Source of the DNA: JBLHGU01 sp047615875 | GTDB lineage: Bacteria; Pseudomonadota; Gammaproteobacteria; Arenicellales; CAJQKF01 | Direction of reading: 5' to 3' | Assembly: GCA_047615875.1 (NCBI GenBank) | Contig: JBLHGU010000271.1 | Span: forward strand, 1-6,528 | DNA: 6,528 nt | In this document: positions 6,443-6,528 of the stretch, in pieces | Position numbering within the stretch: position 1 is the first letter of the stretch | How the letters are laid out: each line of letters begins with the position of its first letter | The notes under the pieces: generated by a model | What the model saw: only the letters and a program-made list of their open reading frames with translations | What the model was told of the DNA's origin: nothing | Databases searched by the model: none | Program-made: the position numbers and the translations under genes

Positions 6443-6471
6443 CTGTTAATTTCTATTAGTCAGATTATCAA
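6443..6471 (-). promoter_or_regulatory. Weak candidate promoter for the AI-2E gene
   Basis: Read on the - strand, TTGATA (6471 down to 6466) is a good -35 box, and TAACAG (6448 down to 6443), a poor -10 box, follows at a 17-base spacing. It begins 3 bases after the tRNA CCA end. No terminator hairpin separates the tRNA from this gene, so read-through from the tRNA promoter is the alternative source of transcription. Confidence 0.28.
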
Positions 6472-6473
6472 GA

Positions 6474-6528
6474 TGGTGCCGAGGGCGGGAATCGAACCCG
6501 CACTTCCGAAGAAACCGGATTTTGAATC
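6474..6528 (-). tRNA. tRNA-Leu(CAA), 3' portion, cut by window edge
   Basis: Read on the - strand, the 55 bases give the end of a class II tRNA. Part of the anticodon stem-loop reads GA-TTCAAAA-TCCGG, with anticodon CAA (6524-6522) decoding UUG. A 13-base variable arm (6514-6502) can fold as UUUC-UUCG-GAAG. The T arm is GCGGG-TTCGATT-CCCGC, the acceptor strand CCTCGGC, the discriminator A, and CCA is encoded (6476-6474). The long variable arm together with the anticodon identifies leucine. The 5' acceptor strand, D arm and first half of the anticodon stem are outside the window; the acceptor should read GCCGAGG if the gene is intact. Confidence 0.93.

Overview
The window looks like chromosomal DNA of a gammaproteobacterium, possibly marine. 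This is inferred from protein style, moderate GC in the main operon, a CCA-encoding tRNA-Leu and Gram-negative envelope genes; nothing here fixes the genus. It is an envelope-transport neighbourhood with a mobile-element scar at the left edge and a tRNA gene at the right edge.

Left part (1-970). The first 61 bases encode the last residues of a transposase, most like the IS30 family, probably followed by the end of that element. Next is an AT-rich gene (241-696) for a small four-helix membrane protein of unknown function, closed by a clear hairpin/T-run terminator (755-783). The 697-970 gap carries the presumed promoter region of the next operon and a short ORF (813-974) whose stop overlaps the likely start of the outer-membrane gene in an ATGA arrangement.

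Centre (971-5176). Four genes on the + strand are tightly packed: a NodT/TolC-type outer-membrane lipoprotein channel, an HlyD/EmrA-type periplasmic adaptor, a DUF2955 (FUSC-like) inner-membrane protein, and a small K+-channel-type protein with a TLGYGD selectivity filter. Gaps are 18 bp and 16 bp, then a 1-base TGATG overlap. The first three make a plausible complete tripartite exporter from cytoplasm or inner membrane to the outside. The channel gene appears translationally coupled to the pump gene, which is the most intriguing part of the window. The substrate cannot be read from sequence.

Right part (5177-6528). A strong hairpin sits in the short convergent gap. Beyond it on the - strand are an AI-2E (PerM/YdiK-like) membrane transporter gene and, upstream of that, the 3' three quarters of a tRNA-Leu(CAA) gene cut by the window edge.

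I did not find CRISPR arrays, toxin-antitoxin pairs, phage genes or an integrase. The best candidate for something little described is the exporter plus ion-channel operon, with the small ORF and the AT-rich orphan as secondary points.
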